A stretch of DNA of 8,198 bases from Melioribacter roseus (GTDB lineage: Bacteria; Bacteroidota; Ignavibacteria; Ignavibacteriales; Melioribacteraceae). Within the stretch, counting starts at the first letter, position 1. Every line of letters begins with the position of its first letter. Position numbers and translations under genes: made by a program. The stretch lies in contig DYHC01000077.1 of assembly GCA_020724325.1 (NCBI GenBank), positions 1 through 8,198 on the forward strand, read 5' to 3'. Below the pieces are notes generated by a model that made no database searches, was not told the origin of the DNA, and saw only the letters and a program-made list of their open reading frames with translations. Shown here piece by piece: positions 6,931 through 8,198 of this stretch.

Positions 6931-7389
6931 ATGAATGGCAAAAAAAAATTCAAGATACCCGGATTAAATATTAACGGTAAATATAAATCTGCCGCTCCGT
7001 TTATTTTACAGGAAAAACTAAAACAAATTTTCAAAGAGACAGATAGATTTTTTACTGACGATTCGACCGATAATTTGCATTCGTTGAGAATTTCGTTCAG
7101 ACGATTTAGATATGTTATGGAAATATTTCAGCCCTGTTTGGATACGAAAATATTTAACGAAGTCTATAATCTAGCAAAGAAAATGCAAGATGTTATTGGA
7201 GAGGGAAGGGATCTGGATGTTTTGGAAATAAAAGTTAAAATGATTGAGAACGAGATAAATAAAAAAATACCGAACTATTTCTTTGAAAAATTAATTCTAG
7301 ATAAAAATAAAATTAGAAGAAATATTAAAACAGAATTAATTAACTTTATGATCAATAAGGAAATTAATAGAATATTAGCTAATAAATAG
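6931..7389 (+). CDS. Short CHAD-domain protein (putative polyphosphate-binding)
   Basis: The 152-residue, lysine-rich, helical protein carries the CHAD signature NLHSLRISFRRFRYVMEIF (48-66) with H50, R53, R57, R58 and R60, and a second helix block KKMQDVIGEGRDLDVL (83-98) with R93, D94 and D96. CHAD domains are alpha-helical and their conserved basic surface binds inorganic polyphosphate. Known CHAD domains are usually 200-300 residues and internally repeated; here only one repeat-sized half is present. The next gene starts 11 bp after its stop, so there is no room for a lost second half, and I see no frameshift. There is no CYTH (triphosphatase) domain and no signal peptide. The ATG is 13 bp after the cdaA stop with no Shine-Dalgarno. 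Function is inferred from the family only, and the shortness makes it less certain. Confidence 0.75.
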   Translation: MNGKKKFKIPGLNINGKYKSAAPFILQEKLKQIFKETDRFFTDDSTDNLHSLRISFRRFRYVMEIFQPCLDTKIFNEVYNLAKKMQDVIGEGRDLDVLEIKVKMIENEINKKIPNYFFEKLILDKNKIRRNIKTELINFMINKEINRILANK

Positions 7390-7400
7390 GCAGAGTAGTC

Positions 7401-8078
7401 ATGAAACTAAGATATTTTTCACATTCGGCATTTCAAATAACAACTGAATCCAAGAAAATAGTTTTGATTGATCCGTTTTTAGATGGAAACCCGACTTCGT
7501 CGGTTAAATCTAATGATGTCGTTGCTGATTATATTATTCTTACCCATGCACATGGTGATCATTTAGGAGATGCATTTAAAATTGCCGGGAGATGTAATCC
7601 GATGTTTATCTGTGTAAATGAATTAGCAAATTATTGTGCATCCAAGGGCTTTAAGGCACATAATATGCACATTGGCGGAAGTTATAATTTCGATTTTGGC
7701 AGGGTTAAATTTACAATTGCACATCATGGGTCTTTTACTCCTGATAATTATTATGGAGGGGAAGCATCGGGAGTAGTATTATCAATTGATGGAAAGAATC
7801 TTTATCATACTGGTGATACAGGACTTTTTTTGGATATGAAATTAATTGGCGAAATAAACCCGATTGATTATATGTTATTACCTATTGGAGATAATTTTAC
7901 TATGGGAATTAATGATGCTGTTAAAGCTGTGGAATTAGTAAATCCTAAATTTGCTATACCAATGCACTATAATACATTTCCGGTGATTAATGCTGATCCA
8001 AATGAATTCAAGCAAAATGTTGAAAAGATAGGTAAGAAGTGCATTGTTCTTGAATTTGGTCAGGAAATTGAATTGTAA
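7401..8078 (+). CDS. UPF0173-type metal-dependent hydrolase (metallo-beta-lactamase fold)
   Basis: This 225-residue cytosolic protein has the metallo-beta-lactamase fold and resembles the UPF0173/UlaG-like group. The N-terminus MKLRYFSHSAFQI matches family starts, so the ATG is secure. Metal ligands are visible as THAHGDHLGD (48-57; H49, H51, D53, H54), AHHGS (107-111), HTGDTG (136-141; D139) and PMHYNTFP (187-194; H189), the last being a hallmark of UPF0173. Length is as expected. The family is widespread but its physiological substrate is not settled; hydrolysis of a phospho- or lactone-type bond is only a guess. It follows the CHAD gene by 11 bp and appears to be the last gene of the plus-strand run, since about 80 bases of repeat-like non-coding DNA follow before the window ends. 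A weak purine run (GGCAGAG) precedes the start. Confidence 0.9.
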   Translation: MKLRYFSHSAFQITTESKKIVLIDPFLDGNPTSSVKSNDVVADYIILTHAHGDHLGDAFKIAGRCNPMFICVNELANYCASKGFKAHNMHIGGSYNFDFGRVKFTIAHHGSFTPDNYYGGEASGVVLSIDGKNLYHTGDTGLFLDMKLIGEINPIDYMLLPIGDNFTMGINDAVKAVELVNPKFAIPMHYNTFPVINADPNEFKQNVEKIGKKCIVLEFGQEIEL

Positions 8079-8120
8079 CAAATTATATAGACTTCTTATA
8101 AATTCAGAAATTTTATTCGA

Positions 8121-8137
8121 ATCCCGCAAAGCGGGAT
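8121..8137. repeat. Perfect 7-bp inverted repeat (GC-rich hairpin)
   Basis: ATCCCGC and GCGGGAT flank an AAA loop, forming a perfect hairpin 42 bases after the hydrolase stop codon. It is GC-rich in an AT-rich background. There is no run of T after it on either strand, so it is not a standard intrinsic terminator, although it could slow or protect transcripts. Confidence 0.8.
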
Positions 8138-8198
8138 GAGAAATGTCATTTTGATCTGACAAAGGCGGAGAGAAACGACAAGCGATATTTTTCAGAAG
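8121..8198. repeat. Candidate dispersed intergenic repeat (REP-like), cut by window end
   Basis: The GC-rich hairpin is followed by GAGAAATGTCATTTTGAT, a short inverted repeat TGTCA / TGACA (8144-8148 and 8157-8161), then a purine-rich stretch containing GACAAAGGCGG and GACAAGCGA, ending in TTTTTCAGAAG. The TGTCATTxTGA...CAGAA layout resembles intergenic repeats common in Bacteroidetes/Ignavibacteria genomes. Only one copy is seen here, so the repeat status is inferred. The minus-strand frame running through it is judged non-coding. Confidence 0.35.

Noticed and set aside
8121..8137. Hairpin as intrinsic terminator of the plus-strand operon
   Set aside because: The stem is good but no run of T follows on either strand; listed as a repeat instead.
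7935..8162. Minus-strand 75-residue frame overlapping the hydrolase end
   Set aside because: It starts inside the repeat-like hairpin region and runs antisense through the secure hydrolase gene. It has no recognisable domain; such frames are typical artefacts of intergenic repeats.

Overview
The window is a strongly AT-rich bacterial chromosomal segment with dense gene packing, no RNA genes, no CRISPR and no recognisable insertion sequence. The gene content points to the Bacteroidota/Chlorobiota/Ignavibacteriota side of the tree, and an Ignavibacteria-like organism is the best guess. Three things support this: an 'alternative GlmU' protein of the type known from Bacteroidetes, the near absence of Shine-Dalgarno sequences before the starts, and promoter-like TTTG / TAnnTTTG elements. 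This taxonomic call is inference; no marker gene is present.

Layout. (i) Positions 1-443 hold the 3' part of a short-chain dehydrogenase on the plus strand. (ii) Positions 444-3304 carry two minus-strand genes 2 bp apart: an alternative GlmU-type nucleotidyltransferase/acyltransferase (transcribed first), then an NFACT/RqcH-family ribosome quality-control protein. The RqcH stop codon directly abuts the dehydrogenase stop codon. (iii) A 97-bp divergent intergenic region (3305-3401) holds promoter-like elements on both strands. (iv) Positions 3402-8078 hold six plus-strand genes: a membrane-anchored three-PASTA protein without a kinase, ribulose-phosphate 3-epimerase (rpe), then after 102 bp a long-form dihydropteroate synthase (folP), the membrane c-di-AMP synthase CdaA (overlapping folP by 8 bp), a half-length CHAD-domain protein, and an UPF0173-type metallo-beta-lactamase-fold hydrolase. 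(v) The last ~80 bases are non-coding and look like a fragment of a dispersed hairpin repeat.

How the genes may fit together. Two envelope or second-messenger themes recur: UDP-sugar precursor synthesis (alternative GlmU), muropeptide/peptidoglycan binding (PASTA), c-di-AMP synthesis (CdaA) and possibly polyphosphate binding (CHAD). Rpe, FolP and the hydrolase are metabolic or housekeeping. The PASTA-rpe pair recalls the prkC-rsgA-rpe order of Firmicutes, but here the kinase and RsgA are absent. No clearly new defence or mobile system is visible. The most unusual items are the kinase-less PASTA protein beside rpe, the N-terminally extended DHPS, the half-size CHAD protein directly behind the c-di-AMP cyclase, and the terminal repeat.
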